Below the pieces are notes generated by a model that did not search any database, was not told where the DNA came from, and worked only from the letters and a program-made list of their open reading frames with translations. This document shows, piece after piece, positions 18,341 through 29,863 of a stretch of DNA of 64,000 nt. A program made the position numbers and the translations under genes. This DNA is from Bacillus shivajii (GTDB taxonomy: Bacteria; Bacillota; Bacilli; Bacillales; Salisediminibacteriaceae). Every line of letters begins with the position of its first letter. The stretch's first letter is position 1. The stretch covers positions 1,426,001 through 1,490,000 of the forward strand of contig NZ_CP084703.1 of NCBI RefSeq assembly GCF_020519665.1, given 5' to 3'.

Positions 18341-20623
18341 ATGGGGAAACATTCTTCTATTGAACATCAAAAGTGGTGGAAAAAACTAAAAGATCACCCT
18401 TATATACGTATATTTTTATTTGTTATATTAGGCTTGGTGACGTATGCATTAATGTTTTCTAACGTTAGTCCAAAGACGTTAGAAGCTGAAGTGGGAATTG
18501 TTTCTGAGCAAGATATTCGTTCGCCTATAACAATCGAAAATAAACAAGAGACAGAACGTTTACAGCAGGAAGCTTATGATTCAGTAGAACCTGTCTATTC
18601 AACAAAAGACAGGTATGTCCAAAATCAAATTGAACGAATAAAAGATATATTCAATAGTATTAGTCAAGTAAAAACAGAAGCAAGTGAACGTGAAGAAGAA
18701 ATTACTGAATTAGAAGATGCCGCTGAAAATGAGGACGATGAAGTCAAAGTTGAAGAATTACTTGACTCTGTCCCGGATGAGTTTGCTATTGAGGACCAAG
18801 TATTAAAGGTTCGAGAAAGTGTCACACAGCAAATGAGTGAAGAATTGAGTAATGAAACTTTAAGAGCTTTGTTACAAGCTTCACGTGAAGAATTAGAGCT
18901 TGCTGAAAACACGATAACAAGTGCTATACATGATGTCATGAGTGATGAGATACATATTGATGAAGTAGAAGAAGCGAAAAATAAAGCCGCACGAATGGTA
19001 TTTATTTCTACGGTTGACCCGAAGCTCTATCGCTCTATGGATGAAATCGCAAGGCTTGGTGTAACAGCAAATTATTTATTAGATGAAAGGGCTACTGAAC
19101 AAGAGAGACAAGAGGCTGTAGATGCAGTTGATCCAGTGATTGTTCGAGAAGGTCAATTATTAGTGGAAGAAGGGCAAGTAATTACTACAGAAATTTATAA
19201 CCAGTTAGCACTAGTTGGTCTACTAGAAGACCATACCTTCATCTATCCTTACATTGGGCTAGCGATCATTGTTGTCTTGCTTATATCGATGTTAGCTTAT
19301 TATTTAGGGGATGCAAAAACGACGCTTCGATCAAATAACACCCATTTGTTAATGTATGTTCTCATTTATTCGGCAACATTAGTCATTTTAAAACTTGTCA
19401 GTTACACTCACCTCATCGATTTAGGTGGTATTACGTATGCTGTTCCTGTAGCAATGGGGACAATGTTAATAACAACCCTTCTCCACTCGAGAGTGGCTTT
19501 GTTTACAAGCATGATTTTTGCGATTGTTGCAAGTATCATCTTCAATGGTCAATCAGCTGGGGTTATTGATTATTCACACGGGATTTATGTGTTTTTTAGT
19601 TCTGTTGCAGGGGTATTTTTCTTAAGTAAATCTCACCGAGTCATGCGTATTTTACAATCAGGCTTATTTGTCGGGTTAGTTAATGTATTAGTGATCATTG
19701 CAATACTCATGCTCAAAAATGGGCAGTATACATTAATAGATGCTGGATTTCATATAGGATTCGGTGTATTATCAGGATTCATTGCTGCTGTACTTACATT
19801 AGGGCTTTTACCATTTTTTGAAGCTGGCTTTGGGATCTTATCAACTACGAAATTAATTGAGTTATCGAGTCCAAATCAGCCTATGCTTCGAAAAATCTTA
19901 TTAGAAGCGCCTGGTACTTATCACCATAGTGTCATGGTTGCAAATTTAGCTGAAGGAGCATGTGAGGCAGTAGGTGCAAATGGTTTGTTAGCTCGTGTAG
20001 GGGCTTATTATCATGATTTAGGCAAAACGAGGAGACCTCACTTTTTCATTGAAAACCAAATGAAAATGGATAATCCGCATGATAAAATCTCACCACAGTT
20101 AAGTAAAACGATTATCATTTCACATCCTTATGATGGTGCAGAAATGTTAAGAGAGTTTAAAATGCCAAAAGAGATAATTGGGATTGCTGAGCAGCACCAT
20201 GGTACGACATTATTAAAATATTTTTATCATAAAGCAGCAAAAGAATCCGAACAACAGGTTCTTGAAGAAGAATTCAGGTACCCTGGCCCGAAAGCGCAGA
20301 CAAGAGAAGCTGCGATTGTTGGAATTGCTGACTGTGTAGAAGCAGCAGTGAGATCGATGAATAAACCAACACCAGAAAAAATTGAAAACCTTGTTCGTAA
20401 AATTATTACGGACCGTCTTGAAGATGGTCAATTCGATGAATGTGATCTCACATTGAAGCAATTAAATACAATTGCACAATCGATTTGCGAAACGTTACAA
20501 GGGACATTTCATTCACGGATAGAATATCCAGAAGATGCTAAGACAAAAGAGTCGGGACATAAAACAGATAACAAAGAAGAAAAGAAAGAAGTAAAAGAAG
20601 AGGGTGAAGAGCGTGACAACTAG
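18341..20623 (+). CDS. yqfF: 7TM-HD family phosphodiesterase (YqfF/PgpH)
   Basis: A 760-aa membrane protein. One N-terminal membrane helix (about 23-43) is followed by a large extracytoplasmic domain with acidic segments (about 50-300), seven membrane helices (about 300-490) and a cytoplasmic HD domain. The HD metal site shows GTYHHSVMVANLAE, YYHDLGK, IISHPYDGAEML, EQHHGT and IADCVEAAVRS. PgpH of Listeria, the same architecture, hydrolyses cyclic di-AMP, so that role is likely. ATG 18341 follows AGGTGGGG. ybeY overlaps its end by 11 bases. Confidence 0.94.
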   Translation: MGKHSSIEHQKWWKKLKDHPYIRIFLFVILGLVTYALMFSNVSPKTLEAEVGIVSEQDIRSPITIENKQETERLQQEAYDSVEPVYSTKDRYVQNQIERIKDIFNSISQVKTEASEREEEITELEDAAENEDDEVKVEELLDSVPDEFAIEDQVLKVRESVTQQMSEELSNETLRALLQASREELELAENTITSAIHDVMSDEIHIDEVEEAKNKAARMVFISTVDPKLYRSMDEIARLGVTANYLLDERATEQERQEAVDAVDPVIVREGQLLVEEGQVITTEIYNQLALVGLLEDHTFIYPYIGLAIIVVLLISMLAYYLGDAKTTLRSNNTHLLMYVLIYSATLVILKLVSYTHLIDLGGITYAVPVAMGTMLITTLLHSRVALFTSMIFAIVASIIFNGQSAGVIDYSHGIYVFFSSVAGVFFLSKSHRVMRILQSGLFVGLVNVLVIIAILMLKNGQYTLIDAGFHIGFGVLSGFIAAVLTLGLLPFFEAGFGILSTTKLIELSSPNQPMLRKILLEAPGTYHHSVMVANLAEGACEAVGANGLLARVGAYYHDLGKTRRPHFFIENQMKMDNPHDKISPQLSKTIIISHPYDGAEMLREFKMPKEIIGIAEQHHGTTLLKYFYHKAAKESEQQVLEEEFRYPGPKAQTREAAIVGIADCVEAAVRSMNKPTPEKIENLVRKIITDRLEDGQFDECDLTLKQLNTIAQSICETLQGTFHSRIEYPEDAKTKESGHKTDNKEEKKEVKEEGEERDN

Positions 20624-21077
20624 ACATGTTGAATTAACAGATGAAACAAATCAATTACCCGAAGAGATGGTTAAGGTGGTTAAAGAGGTGATGATGACCG
20701 CTATGGAAATCGAGGAAGTCAGCGATAATGCTGAAGTTTCCCTCACGTTTGTTGATAATGACACGATTCATGAACTAAATAAGACATATCGTGATAAAGA
20801 TCAACCTACGGACGTCCTATCTTTTGCCTTAAATGAAGGTGAAGAGGATGTAGTTGGTGAAGGTATGCCAGAGTTGCTCGGTGATGTCATTGTATCGGTT
20901 CCACGGGCTGAGGAACAGGCAGAGGAATATGGACATGATATGAAAAGAGAGCTTTGTTTCCTTTCCGTTCATGGGTTCTTGCATTTGATTGGTTATGATC
21001 ACGAAACGAAAGAGGAAGAAGAAGCCATGAATAAACGTCAAGAAATGATCTTACAGAAACATGGCATCAAAAAATAA
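20613..21077 (+). CDS. ybeY: Endoribonuclease YbeY
   Basis: A 154-aa metal-dependent RNase for 16S rRNA 3'-end maturation and ribosome quality control. The zinc motif HGFLHLIGYDH (H-x3-H-x5-H) lies near residues 112-122, preceded by RDKDQPTDVLSF and LLGDVIVSVPRAEEQA. GTG 20613 follows AGAGGG by nine bases and is preferred over GTG 20604, which has no room for a binding site. The first 11 bases overlap yqfF and the last 17 overlap dgkA, implying translational coupling. Confidence 0.95.
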   Translation: MTTRHVELTDETNQLPEEMVKVVKEVMMTAMEIEEVSDNAEVSLTFVDNDTIHELNKTYRDKDQPTDVLSFALNEGEEDVVGEGMPELLGDVIVSVPRAEEQAEEYGHDMKRELCFLSVHGFLHLIGYDHETKEEEEAMNKRQEMILQKHGIKK

Positions 21078-21450
21078 ACGTCCTTTTATTTCGTGGAGCC
21101 GGTTAAAGAAAAGTTTTCATTATGCGTCTATGGGAATTACACATACATGGAAGCATGAGCAAAACTTTCGCATTCACTCAATTTTGGCGGTATTCATATT
21201 TATTGCTGCTCAAATATTAAATGTTCCACCTGTTGAACAAGCGATTCTTGCTCTGGTTGTAGGTGGAATCTTGGCCCTTGAATTAATTAATACAGCTATT
21301 GAGCATTGTGTTGATTTAATCGTTCAATCATTTGATGTTAGAGCAAAAGTCATTAAAGATGCCGCAGCTGGTGCGGTGTTTATTTACTCTATAACAGCAG
21401 TCATTGTAGGTGCTTTTATTTTCATGCCGAAAATTCTTAGTTTATTTTAA
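21061..21450 (+). CDS. dgkA: Diacylglycerol/undecaprenol kinase family protein
   Basis: A 129-aa small membrane kinase of the DgkA family; in B. subtilis the homologue phosphorylates undecaprenol. Three membrane helices are clear (about 40-58, 62-80, 104-126). The family motif ALELINTAIEHCVDL with catalytic glutamates is at about 78-92, followed by KDAAAGAVF. The ATG lies inside the ybeY end and has a poor binding site, so it probably relies on coupling. Confidence 0.93.
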   Translation: MASKNKRPFISWSRLKKSFHYASMGITHTWKHEQNFRIHSILAVFIFIAAQILNVPPVEQAILALVVGGILALELINTAIEHCVDLIVQSFDVRAKVIKDAAAGAVFIYSITAVIVGAFIFMPKILSLF

Positions 21451-21543
21451 ATGAGGACGTTACAGTTGCATAAATAGGTAGGCCCTTTCATAAATACCGA
21501 ATAAGAATATTTAATATGAGTGAATGTGAGGGGAAGCTGTCGC

Positions 21544-22708
<1,165 letters not shown>

Positions 22709-22715
22709 TGTCAAT

Positions 22716-23609
22716 ATGAAGAAATCAGGTTTTGTCGCTTTAATAGGCAGACCTAATGTAGGAAAGTCTACGTTATTAAATCAAGTTCTCGGTCAAAAAG
22801 TTGCGATTATGAGTGATAAACCACAAACAACTAGAAACCGAATTCAAGGTGTTTTTACAGAAGACCGTGGGCAAATTGTCTTTATTGATACACCTGGAAT
22901 ACATAAACCTAAGCATAAGTTAGGTGACTTCATGACTAAAGTTGCGCAAACAACATTGCGTGAAGTTGATGCCGTTTTGTTTTTAGTCGATGCAAAGGAA
23001 GGCAGGGGGAGAGGCGACGATTTTATTATGGACAAGCTGAAAAACGTTGACACCCCCGTTTTTCTTGTTATTAATAAAATTGATGAAATTCATCCTGATG
23101 AGTTATTGCCGATCATTGATGAATATCGTAAGGAATTTGACTTTACCGAAGTGATTCCAATATCTGCTCTTCAAGGTAATAATGTAACGACTCTTGTAGA
23201 CCAAGTATTCTCTTATTTAGAAGAAGGTCCACAATACTATCCTGATGATCAAATTACCGACCACCCTGAGCGGTTTTTAATAGCAGAGATGATCCGGGAA
23301 AAAGTTCTCCACTTAACTCATGAAGAGGTTCCCCACTCTATTGCGGTCGATATTGAACAGATCAAAGAGCGTGATAATGGGAAGGTTTATGTGGGGGCTG
23401 TGGTCGTGGTTGAGCGTAGTTCACAAAAAGGGATTATTATTGGAAAACAAGGCAAAATGCTAAAAGAAATTGGCCAAAGAGCAAGAGAAGATATTGAGGC
23501 TGTATTAGGCTCGAATGTCTTCTTGGAACTCTGGGTTCGTGTTGAAAAAGATTGGCGAAACAAAGCGAAATATTTAAACGAGTTTGGCTATCGAGATGAC
23601 GAATATTAA
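22716..23609 (+). CDS. era: GTPase Era
   Basis: A 297-aa GTPase that binds 16S rRNA during 30S maturation. G1 is GRPNVGKST (residues 11-19), G3 DTPGI, G4 NKID and G5 ISAL. A C-terminal KH domain has [14 protein letters not shown]. The length and the ending [14 protein letters not shown] are standard. GGTGAT precedes ATG 22716. A strong terminator follows, so yqzL and recO probably use another promoter. Confidence 0.98.
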   Translation: MKKSGFVALIGRPNVGKSTLLNQVLGQKVAIMSDKPQTTRNRIQGVFTEDRGQIVFIDTPGIHKPKHKLGDFMTKVAQTTLREVDAVLFLVDAKEGRGRGDDFIMDKLKNVDTPVFLVINKIDEIHPDELLPIIDEYRKEFDFTEVIPISALQGNNVTTLVDQVFSYLEEGPQYYPDDQITDHPERFLIAEMIREKVLHLTHEEVPHSIAVDIEQIKERDNGKVYVGAVVVVERSSQKGIIIGKQGKMLKEIGQRAREDIEAVLGSNVFLELWVRVEKDWRNKAKYLNEFGYRDDEY

Positions 23610-23633
23610 AGGGAAAGTATTCTTTACGATGTT

Positions 23634-23668
23634 AAAACTACCCACTTTTTAATAAGTGGGTAGTTTTT
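23634..23668 (+). terminator. Terminator after era
   Basis: Perfect 12-bp stem AACTACCCACTT / AAGTGGGTAGTT, then TTT. Confidence 0.92.
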
Positions 23669-23916
23669 AACTCATTTTAAAAGAAAGTATTCTTGTAACA
23701 TTTATTATAGGTGGGGATTTTTTACATTACTTGGAGTGTAATTAGGGAGTTCATATATTGTAATTTAATTGGAAATTGACTATGATGTCTTAAACAAGTG
23801 ATTTTCTGTGTTCTTTCTTTATTCCTGCCAATAATTCCATAACATGAAACTGGCAAACGAGGCTAAGCTATTTATACAAGAGGATATCACTTGATGCTGA
23901 AAGGTGGAATTTTCTA

Positions 23917-24063
23917 ATGAAAGATATACCTTGGAAAGTTTTCTCCGTGACTGGAAACATTGATTCATATCTGTTGTATAAAGAAGTGGAACGTCAAGGT
24001 ACGTCGCAAGATGAAGAGATGGAAGAATTTGTTCTAGAAGAAACAGATCCTCCGACGCATTAA
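23917..24063 (+). CDS. yqzL: YqzL family small protein
   Basis: A 48-aa protein starting MKDIPWKVFSVTGNIDSYLLYKE and ending in an acidic tail with DPPTH. The WKxFSxTGNIDxYLL block is the YqzL signature, and YqzL sits between era and recO in Bacillus. AAAGGTGG lies nine bases before ATG 23917. It is too short for ordinary gene finders, but start, binding site and position agree. Function is unknown. Confidence 0.85.
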   Translation: MKDIPWKVFSVTGNIDSYLLYKEVERQGTSQDEEMEEFVLEETDPPTH

Positions 24064-24097
24064 GCCTCGTTTGCCACCGAAAATGGTGGTGATCATT

Positions 24098-24853
24098 TTG
24101 CTTCATAAAGTAGAAGGGATTATTATTAGAACGAATGATTATGGCGAAACAAATAAAATATTAACTGTATTTACTCGTGAAAATGGAAAAGTTGCACTGA
24201 TGGCACGAGGAGCAAAGCGCCCTAAAAGTCGCTTTGCTTCAAGTGCTCAATTATTTATGTATGGAATGTTCGTTTATCAACGATCATCTGGTATCGGGAC
24301 ACTGAATCAGGCAGATATCACCGATTCTTTTAAAGATGTTCGAATCGATCTGAAGTTAACCTCTCATGCCGCTTACATAGCTGAAATGGCAGATAAGTTA
24401 ACTGAGGACCATCAACGAAATCCGTATTTGTTTGAACTCATTTATCAATTGTTTGTATATTTAAATGATGGTGTGGATGAAGATATTTTAACGAGAATTT
24501 TCGAAACGAAAATGCTTGAAGTAGCTGGTGTAACACCAAATTTATTTCATTGTGCATTATGCGGTAGGCAAGAGGATCATTTTGTCTTTTCTGTAAGGCA
24601 AGGTGGGATACTATGTAGCAGTTGTAAGCATGAAGATTCTTATCACATGAAAGTAACACCTTCTGTAATTAAATTGTTACGTCTTTTTCAGCAATTTGAT
24701 ATAAAGCGTTTAGGGAATGTTTCTGTTAAGAAAGAGACAAAAAGGCAACTGAAGGAAGTATTGCACTTATATTTTGATGAGTATGTTGGCGTAAGGTTAA
24801 AGTCAAAGCGCTTTTTAGACCAAATTGATTCTTTGTATGATGAAGAAAGTTGA
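24098..24853 (+). CDS. recO: DNA repair protein RecO
   Basis: A 251-aa recombination mediator that works with RecR to load RecA on gaps. The N-terminal OB fold starts LHKVEGIIIRTNDYGETNKI. A zinc knuckle with paired cysteines (CALCGRQ and CSSC) lies near 150-178, and the end has LKSKRFLDQ as in B. subtilis. The start is TTG 24098 after GGTGGTGAT; the upstream in-frame TTG at 24071 would add nine residues not found in the family. Confidence 0.94.
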   Translation: MLHKVEGIIIRTNDYGETNKILTVFTRENGKVALMARGAKRPKSRFASSAQLFMYGMFVYQRSSGIGTLNQADITDSFKDVRIDLKLTSHAAYIAEMADKLTEDHQRNPYLFELIYQLFVYLNDGVDEDILTRIFETKMLEVAGVTPNLFHCALCGRQEDHFVFSVRQGGILCSSCKHEDSYHMKVTPSVIKLLRLFQQFDIKRLGNVSVKKETKRQLKEVLHLYFDEYVGVRLKSKRFLDQIDSLYDEES

Positions 24854-24944
24854 CATGACGGTTTTTTTTGAGTAAGATTTGATTTAAACAAAATATTTTC
24901 AATGCAAAGAAGGAAAGTAGTACTTATTCCCTCTGTATAATGAT

Positions 24945-25120
24945 TTATTCAAAAAGCGAACCTAGGATGGTGTAAGCTAGGGATACAGATAGTAAGGAAG
25001 GCGTTCTGGAGCAAATTTAACAAAGTGGCTTTCAGATAATTTGTAAAGCAATTAGGGTGGAACCGCGGGTAAACTCTCGTCCCTATGTCGATGATAGACA
25101 TAGAGACGAGGGTTTTTTTA
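24945..25120 (+). promoter_or_regulatory. Glycine T-box riboswitch leader of glyQS
   Basis: The T-box sequence AGGGTGGAACCGCGGG is at 25054-25069. A stem I region (about 24955-25020) contains GGAAGGCGTTCTGG with a probable GGC glycine specifier at 25000-25002. The terminator stem CTCGTCCCTATGTC / GACATAGAGACGAG (25076-25110) with seven T residues follows. Uncharged glycyl-tRNA would pair with the leader and stabilise the antiterminator, allowing glyQ-glyS transcription. A TATAAT at 24936-24941 may be the -10 element. Confidence 0.95.
25076..25119 (+). terminator. T-box regulated terminator
   Basis: A 14-base stem with one mismatch (25076-25089 with 25097-25110), a seven-base loop and a T-run. 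Its 5' part competes with the T-box antiterminator. Confidence 0.93.
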
Positions 25121-25173
25121 CGTTCTAGTGTATATTTTGTGAAATGACTGAGTAAAAAACTGGAGGGAAACGT

Positions 25174-26064
25174 ATGAATGTTCAAGAAATGATCTTAACG
25201 TTACAGAAATTCTGGTCAGAACAAGACTGTATGATCTTACAAGCATATGATGTCGAAAAAGGGGCAGGAACGATGAACCCGATGACATTTTTAAAAAGTA
25301 TTGGACCAGAGCCTTGGAATGTCGCTTATGTTGAACCGTCAAGAAGGCCTGCAGACGGGCGTTATGGTGATAATCCAAATCGCTTATACCAACACCATCA
25401 GTTTCAAGTAATCATGAAGCCGTCTCCAGATAATATTCAAGAGCTTTATTTAGAAAGTTTGCGTGAGCTAGGGATCAAACCGGAAGAGCATGATATTCGC
25501 TTTGTTGAAGATAATTGGGAAGCGCCAACTCTCGCTGCCTGGGGATTAGGATGGGAAGTTTGGCTTGATGGTATGGAAATTACACAATTTACATATTTCC
25601 AACAAGTAGGAGGGCTTGATGCAAACCCTGTAGCTGTAGAGATCACTTATGGTCTAGAAAGGCTTGCTTCTTACATTCAAGATAAAGAGAATGTTTATGA
25701 TTTAGAATGGGTAAATGGCGTCACTTACGGTGATGTGTTTTTACAAAATGAATACGAACAATCTAAGTATTCTTTTGAAACAGCTGATAGTGCAATGCTG
25801 TTTAATCTATTCACTACTTACGAGCAAGAAGCGAATAGGGCATTAGATGAGTCATTAGTAATTCCAGCTTATGACTACGTGCTTAAGTGCTCTCACACGT
25901 TTAATTTACTCGATGCTCAAGGAGCTATTTCTGTCACTGAAAGAACTGGATATATCGGTCGAGTAAGAAATCTTGCTAGACGTTGTGCAAAGCAATACTA
26001 TGAAGCACGAGAAAACCTTGGGTTCCCGATGTTAAAGGAAAAGGAGGATTCATCTAATGAGTAA
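25174..26064 (+). CDS. glyQ: Glycyl-tRNA synthetase alpha subunit
   Basis: A 296-aa class II aminoacyl-tRNA synthetase subunit of the bacterial alpha2beta2 type; holds the catalytic domain. Seen are [36 protein letters not shown] (motif 2 region), [21 protein letters not shown] and [20 protein letters not shown]. The start ATG 25174 follows a GGAGGG site (25161-25166). glyS overlaps by eight bases. Controlled by the T-box leader. Confidence 0.98.
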   Translation: MNVQEMILTLQKFWSEQDCMILQAYDVEKGAGTMNPMTFLKSIGPEPWNVAYVEPSRRPADGRYGDNPNRLYQHHQFQVIMKPSPDNIQELYLESLRELGIKPEEHDIRFVEDNWEAPTLAAWGLGWEVWLDGMEITQFTYFQQVGGLDANPVAVEITYGLERLASYIQDKENVYDLEWVNGVTYGDVFLQNEYEQSKYSFETADSAMLFNLFTTYEQEANRALDESLVIPAYDYVLKCSHTFNLLDAQGAISVTERTGYIGRVRNLARRCAKQYYEARENLGFPMLKEKEDSSNE

Positions 26065-28147
26065 GCGATCATTTTTATTTGAGATAGGGCTAGAAGAAAT
26101 GCCAGCAAGATTTGTAACTGATGCTGCCAATCAATTAACGAAAAAAGTAGAAACGTGGTTAAGTGAGAACCGCTTAAAATATCATGATATACACACTTAT
26201 GCAACTCCACGTCGTCTTGCTGTTCTAGTTGCTGAGTTACACGAAAAGCAAGGTGATATTGAAGAAGAAGCAAAAGGTCCATCTAAGAAAATTGCACAAG
26301 ATGAAAATGGTGAATGGACAAAAGCCGCTCAAGGTTTTGCTAGAGGCCAAGGAGTTGCTGTGAATGATTTATATTTTAAAGAATTAAAAGGTGAAGAATA
26401 CGTATTTGTAAAGAAATTTATTGCTGGTCGATCCACTTCAGAGCTTTTACCAGAGATGAAGGAAGTTATGCTTAGCATTTCTTTCCCGAAAAACATGCGT
26501 TGGGGAGCGAATGCTTTAAAATACGTAAGGCCGATAAAGTGGATTACTGCTCTATACGGGGAGGAGATCATTCCATTTGAGGTTGAAGGAGTTGTTACAT
26601 CAAATACGACTTTAGGTCATCGCTTCCTTGGAGAAGGAACGACACTTCCAAAGGCTGATGAGTATGTGCAGACGTTATTAGCACAACATGTCATCGCTAG
26701 TGAACAAGAAAGAAAGAGTGCGATCCGTAACCAGGTTGAAGGAATTGGTGAGAGTGAAGGGTGGGATATCTTGATCGATGAAGAGTTACTTGATGAAGTG
26801 ACAAATCTTGTAGAATATCCTACGGCATTGTACGGTGAATTTGATGAAAGGTTTTTAAATATCCCTGACGATGTTTTAATTACTTCTATGAAAGAACATC
26901 AACGTTATTTTCCAGTAAGAAATAAAGACGGAGAATTACTTCCATACTTTATTACAGTTAGAAATGGAGACCATCGTCATTTAGAGAATGTTCAAAAAGG
27001 GAATGAAAAAGTATTACGAGCTAGACTTGCTGATGCTGAATTTTTCTACGAAGAAGACTTAAAAAAGCCACTTGATGATCGATTAAAGCGACTTGAGTCG
27101 ATTGTTTATCACGAAGAGCTTGGATCTATGGGTGATAAAGTTCGACGTATAAAAGAGCTCTCTATGTCTATTGCTAAAACAGTTGGTATTGAATCAAATC
27201 GTTTAAATAAAGTCGAGCGAGTAGCAGAGCTATGTAAAGCGGACTTGGTAACACATATGGTTGATGAATTCCCAGAACTTGAAGGTCGAATGGGGGAAGA
27301 ATATGCCCTGAAATTCGGAGAAGATGTAGATGTGGCTAAGGCTATCTACGAGCATTATTTACCGAAACAAGCGACAGACTTCCCCCCATCAACACAACTA
27401 GGATCTCTAGTGAGTGTTGCTGATAAAGTAGATACGATCGTGTCTAGCTTTGGTATTGGGATGATTCCATCCGGGTCACAAGACCCTCATGGTTTACGAC
27501 GTCAAACTGCAGGTATTATTCAAGTGTATCTGTCACAAGGATGGGATTTTGATTTAATCGACGTCTTTGAAGAAGCACTTAAATTAGCTGAATCGCGAGG
27601 ACTTCTAAAACGTGATGTACAAAGTGTAAAAGATGACCTTATTGACTTTTTGAAGCTGCGTCTGAAAAACTTATTGCAAGACGAAGAAGTGCGATATGAT
27701 GTTGTAGAGGCAGTATTAAAAACAGATATCGGTCATGTAAACACGCTCGTAAAAAAAGCACACTTTTTAATGGCACAAATTGAAAAAGCAGAGTTTAAAA
27801 AGCTAGTAGAGGCCTTCAGTCGTGTAACAAACATTTCTAAAAAAGCACAAGAGTCGTCAGCTAAAGTTAAAGAAGAGTTGTTAAATGAACCTGAAGAACA
27901 AAAGTTAAAAGAAGCAAAAGATGAAATTGAACCAATTGTAGGAAAATATCTCCTTAAAGGTAAGATTGAGGACGCATATAAACAGTTGGTAACACTTGAG
28001 CCAGTAATTCATGACTATTTCGATAATATAATGGTTATGACGGATGACGAATCATTAAAGAAGAATCGTCTTGCACAAATGACGGAAACATCTAGATTAA
28101 TTAACACCTTTGCAGACTTTAATGCGATTGTCTTCCATTCAGAATAA
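26057..28147 (+). CDS. glyS: Glycyl-tRNA synthetase beta subunit
   Basis: A 696-aa subunit that binds tRNA and completes the enzyme. It begins [15 protein letters not shown], then [23 protein letters not shown]-like [37 protein letters not shown] and [12 protein letters not shown], all beta-subunit blocks. The C-terminal anticodon-binding region is helical. AAAGGAGG ends seven bases before ATG 26057, inside the glyQ end. No terminator was seen directly after it. Confidence 0.98.
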   Translation: MSKRSFLFEIGLEEMPARFVTDAANQLTKKVETWLSENRLKYHDIHTYATPRRLAVLVAELHEKQGDIEEEAKGPSKKIAQDENGEWTKAAQGFARGQGVAVNDLYFKELKGEEYVFVKKFIAGRSTSELLPEMKEVMLSISFPKNMRWGANALKYVRPIKWITALYGEEIIPFEVEGVVTSNTTLGHRFLGEGTTLPKADEYVQTLLAQHVIASEQERKSAIRNQVEGIGESEGWDILIDEELLDEVTNLVEYPTALYGEFDERFLNIPDDVLITSMKEHQRYFPVRNKDGELLPYFITVRNGDHRHLENVQKGNEKVLRARLADAEFFYEEDLKKPLDDRLKRLESIVYHEELGSMGDKVRRIKELSMSIAKTVGIESNRLNKVERVAELCKADLVTHMVDEFPELEGRMGEEYALKFGEDVDVAKAIYEHYLPKQATDFPPSTQLGSLVSVADKVDTIVSSFGIGMIPSGSQDPHGLRRQTAGIIQVYLSQGWDFDLIDVFEEALKLAESRGLLKRDVQSVKDDLIDFLKLRLKNLLQDEEVRYDVVEAVLKTDIGHVNTLVKKAHFLMAQIEKAEFKKLVEAFSRVTNISKKAQESSAKVKEELLNEPEEQKLKEAKDEIEPIVGKYLLKGKIEDAYKQLVTLEPVIHDYFDNIMVMTDDESLKKNRLAQMTETSRLINTFADFNAIVFHSE

Positions 28148-28196
28148 TTGAATTTTGATTGGTAATTTGACATTATTAGTTTAGATAAGCGGACAT

Positions 28197-28266
28197 GCAA
28201 GCTTTTGTTATTATTGTATTATGTGACAATTCTTCTTTGATCTGTTACCTGTATACAAAAGCTTGC
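28197..28266. promoter_or_regulatory. Spaced 12-bp inverted repeat upstream of ccpN
   Basis: GCAAGCTTTTGT (28197-28208) is the exact inverse of ACAAAAGCTTGC (28255-28266), with 46 bases between. The spacer holds TATTATTGTATTATGTGACA. It ends 38 bases before the ccpN start. It could be a looping operator or a leader-RNA stem; autoregulation by CcpN is a guess. Confidence 0.45.
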
Positions 28267-28304
28267 TGACCAAGACGATCACAATTGCCTATGAGCAGAG
28301 GGCG

Positions 28305-28955
28305 GTGAGTACAATCGAACTAAATGAACGACAACAAATGATTTTAGAAATTGTCAAAGATAGAGGGCCGATTACAGGTGAACAAATTGCTGAAAAACTT
28401 TCATTAACGAGAGCGACGTTAAGGCCAGACTTAGCTATCTTAACAATGGCAGGCTTTTTAGATGCAAGACCAAGAGTCGGTTATTTCTATACTGGTAAAA
28501 CAGGTTCTCAATTATTAGGAGAAAAAATAAAGAAAATGACAGTAAAGCAATATCAGTCTATTCCTGTTGTTGTCAATGAGTCTGCATCTGTCTATGATGC
28601 TATTTGTACGATGTTTTTAGAAGATGTAGGTACGTTATTTGTTGTAAACGGTAATGGAATACTTGTTGGAATTTTATCGCGTAAAGACTTATTAAGAGCA
28701 AGTATGGGGAAGCAAGAATTAGAATCTGTGCCGATAAGTATCATTATGACGAGAATGCCAAATATCACAACATGTAATCCAGATGACCTTTTAATCGATG
28801 TTGCAAACAAATTGATCGACAAGCAAATTGACGGGGTCCCGGTTGTCCGTGATGTTGAAACAGATGGGAAAGTTCAGCATGAGGTCATTGGGAGAATAAC
28901 GAAAACAAATATAACGAAAGCATTTGTCAGGTTTGCAAACGAAGATACTGTATAG
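28305..28955 (+). CDS. ccpN: Transcriptional repressor CcpN
   Basis: A 216-aa repressor of gluconeogenic genes (gapB, pckA in B. subtilis). The N-terminal winged helix (about 1-65) has ELNERQQMILEIVK and TRATLRPDLAILTMAGFL; two CBS domains follow with FLEDVGTLFVV, GILSRKDLLRA and IIMTRMPNI, expected to bind adenine nucleotides. GTG 28305 gives the family start MSTIELN; the binding site GAGGG is close. Another in-frame start at 28263 adds 14 unlikely residues. ppsR follows, as in B. subtilis. Confidence 0.93.
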   Translation: MSTIELNERQQMILEIVKDRGPITGEQIAEKLSLTRATLRPDLAILTMAGFLDARPRVGYFYTGKTGSQLLGEKIKKMTVKQYQSIPVVVNESASVYDAICTMFLEDVGTLFVVNGNGILVGILSRKDLLRASMGKQELESVPISIIMTRMPNITTCNPDDLLIDVANKLIDKQIDGVPVVRDVETDGKVQHEVIGRITKTNITKAFVRFANEDTV

Positions 28956-28998
28956 AAGTGAAGTGTCAAGAGATGTGAAAGGAGGCTAAGTCAATAGT

Positions 28999-29817
28999 AT
29001 GGAAAACAATCATATTGTTTATGTCCTATCTGATTCAGTCGGAGAAACAGCGGATTTAGTTGTAAAAGCAGCATCAAGTCAATTCAATTCATCCTCTATT
29101 GAGATTCGTCGAGTTCCTTACGTTGAGGATAAAGTAATTGTCGATGAGGTTATATCTCAAGCGAAAGAAACAAATGGGAGTATCGCTTTTACACTCGTTA
29201 TAAAAGAAGTAAAAAATTACTTAATTAGTGAGGCGAGTAAACATGGTATTGCTTACCATGATATTCTTACGCCTATGATCGAACTATTTGAAAAGCAATT
29301 ACAAAAGCCCCCTCGTAATGAAGCGGGCTTAATGCACACTTTAGATGAAGATTACTTTCGTAAAGTAGAAGCAATTGAGTTTGCAGTTAAATATGACGAT
29401 GGGCGTGATCCTCGAGGGGTTTTAAGAGCTGACGTTGTTCTAGTAGGGGTGTCGAGAACATCTAAAACGCCACTATCACAATATTTAGCTCATAAACGAC
29501 TAAAAGTGGCGAATGTACCACTTGTACCAGAAGTAGAACCTCCTGAAGAATTGTTTCAAATATCTCCTGAAAAGGTAATCGGCCTACAAATTAATGCTGA
29601 AAAGCTAAATACAATTCGCTCTGAACGGTTAAGAGCACTAGGTTTAAAAGAAGAAGCAAGCTACGCAGCATTTGAACGTATCAATGAAGAGCTTAATTAT
29701 TCAAAACAAATAATGGAACGAATTGACTGCCAAGTCATCGATGTATCAAATAAAGCTGTCGAAGAGACAGCAAATATTATTTATCGTATGGTACAACAGT
29801 CAAATAACTCGAAGTAA
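28999..29817 (+). CDS. ppsR: Pyruvate,phosphate dikinase regulatory protein
   Basis: A 272-aa bifunctional kinase/pyrophosphorylase (DUF299) that controls pyruvate phosphate dikinase or PEP synthase by reversible phosphorylation. It starts [14 protein letters not shown]; the P-loop-like [12 protein letters not shown] and the family block GYAPN-type loop replaced here by EVEPPEELF and [18 protein letters not shown] are diagnostic. It is B. subtilis YqfL. The linkage to ccpN fits joint control of the PEP-pyruvate node. Terminator follows. Confidence 0.93.
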   Translation: MENNHIVYVLSDSVGETADLVVKAASSQFNSSSIEIRRVPYVEDKVIVDEVISQAKETNGSIAFTLVIKEVKNYLISEASKHGIAYHDILTPMIELFEKQLQKPPRNEAGLMHTLDEDYFRKVEAIEFAVKYDDGRDPRGVLRADVVLVGVSRTSKTPLSQYLAHKRLKVANVPLVPEVEPPEELFQISPEKVIGLQINAEKLNTIRSERLRALGLKEEASYAAFERINEELNYSKQIMERIDCQVIDVSNKAVEETANIIYRMVQQSNNSK

Positions 29818-29830
29818 TAGTAAACAAAAG

Positions 29831-29863
29831 GGACTAAATCAATGGTGATTTAGTCTTCTTTTA
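29831..29863 (+). terminator. Terminator after ppsR
   Basis: Perfect 10-bp stem GACTAAATCA / TGATTTAGTC, then TTCTTTTA. Confidence 0.85.

Noticed and set aside
24854-24944. Rho-independent terminator after recO (T-run near 24862)
   Set aside because: TTTTTTTT is present but no stem precedes it.
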